NCBI RefSeq assembly: GCF_000720925.1
Contig: NZ_JOEE01000002.1
Location: 1 to 64,000, forward strand
Reading direction: 5' to 3'
DNA: 64,000 nt
Source of the DNA: Phycicoccus jejuensis
GTDB taxonomy: Bacteria > Actinomycetota > Actinomycetes > Actinomycetales > Dermatophilaceae
Below, piece after piece: positions 63,787 through 64,000 of this stretch (position 1 is the first letter of the stretch; the number at the start of each line of letters is the position of its first letter). A program made the translations under genes and the position numbers. The notes under the pieces were generated by a model. The model saw only the letters and a list, made by a program, of their open reading frames with translations. It was not told where the DNA came from and made no database searches.

Positions 63787-64000
63787 CGGGCGGCGGGGAC
63801 GAGCTCGCGCAGACCGGGCAGGACCTGCTCGGTGAAGGTGCGCAGGAACCGCTCCTGGTCGTGGCCGGGGCCGTGCACGACGAGGTGGTCGAACCCGAGG
63901 TCGGTGTAGAACCGCATCGTCTCGACGACCTCCTCGGGGCGCGAGGCGACGATCCAGCGCTTGGCGACCTGCTCGATCGGCAGCTCGTCGGCGGCGCGCT
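63783..64000 (-). CDS. F420-dependent LLM-class oxidoreductase, 3' end
   Basis: The last 72 codons of a gene that starts beyond the window. [20 protein letters not shown] and [20 protein letters not shown] match the C-terminus of F420-dependent glucose-6-phosphate dehydrogenase-like luciferase-fold enzymes. The stop overlaps the CoA-transferase start, so the two form one operon. With only this part visible, the exact substrate is open. Confidence 0.78.
   Translation of the reverse strand, partial: RAADELPIEQVAKRWIVASRPEEVVETMRFYTDLGFDHLVVHGPGHDQERFLRTFTEQVLPGLRELVPAAR

Overview
The window is about 64 kb of very GC-rich DNA with dense, tightly packed genes, many GTG starts, many 4-base stop/start overlaps (GTGA or ATGA) and several promoters whose -10 box lies 6 to 7 bases from the start codon (leaderless mRNAs). 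With the gene content (GuaB1-type IMP dehydrogenase paralogue, F420-linked oxidoreductases, tRNA-Glu/Asp/Phe cluster, Actinobacteria-type Kdp system) this points to a high-GC actinomycete. I think the Intrasporangiaceae or a neighbouring family is likely, but that is inference and no 16S gene is present.

Layout. 1-5.6 kb: regulators (LacI, two MarR), an NAD(P)-binding reductase, an MFS exporter and a LigT-like protein. 5.6-9 kb: tRNA-Lys and a molybdate uptake operon (HTH-TOBE regulator, modA, modB, modC). 9-15.5 kb: a CurA-type reductase, a GDT1-family exporter, a transglutaminase-like protein, two sugar epimerases and a TerC exporter. Both exporters (GDT1 and TerC) sit behind what look like yybP-ykoY manganese riboswitches. 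15.7-26.3 kb: a locus that reads as one light-response unit. A CarH/LitR-type B12-binding MerR regulator is divergently transcribed from a seven-gene operon (FAD oxidoreductase, DUF1365, CFA-type methyltransferase, SRPBCC, NAD-binding protein, CPBP protease, photolyase). A second methyltransferase and a DUF1295 reductase follow the regulator, and a DUF2177 protein faces them. 26.3-32.5 kb: housekeeping genes (DUF445, GuaB1, a cysteine-desulfurase-like enzyme, PHP, GntR) and the tRNA-Glu/Asp/Phe cluster.

32.47-41.20 kb: an 8.7-kb genomic island inserted in tRNA-Phe and bounded by 46-bp direct repeats (one mismatch). Its ends are full of gene fragments (Fe-S oxidoreductase, amino acid permease, SDR, excisionase, a frameshifted regulator) and no integrase remains. 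Its intact cargo is a 1298-residue natural fusion of DabB (NuoL-like proton channel) to DabA (DUF2309), followed by an overlapping DUF6671-like gene and faced by a winged-helix regulator. This looks like a horizontally acquired CO2/bicarbonate accumulation system with a new architecture. A small Rieske-cupin operon is also carried.

41.2-52.5 kb: SDR, DUF72, a truncated ROK protein, a flippase-like membrane protein, aldo/keto reductase, esterase, HpcH/HpaI aldolase, tandem repeats, ATP-dependent DNA ligase, GNAT and a BCCT osmolyte transporter. 52.7-60.3 kb: a complete kdpFABCDE potassium uptake operon, including a 28-residue kdpF. It is preceded by four TGACG boxes at exact 11-bp spacing (probable KdpE operator) and a three-copy 52-bp repeat array. 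60.5-64 kb: enoyl-CoA hydratase, SGNH hydrolase, CaiB/BaiF CoA-transferase and the 3' end of an F420-dependent oxidoreductase running off the window.
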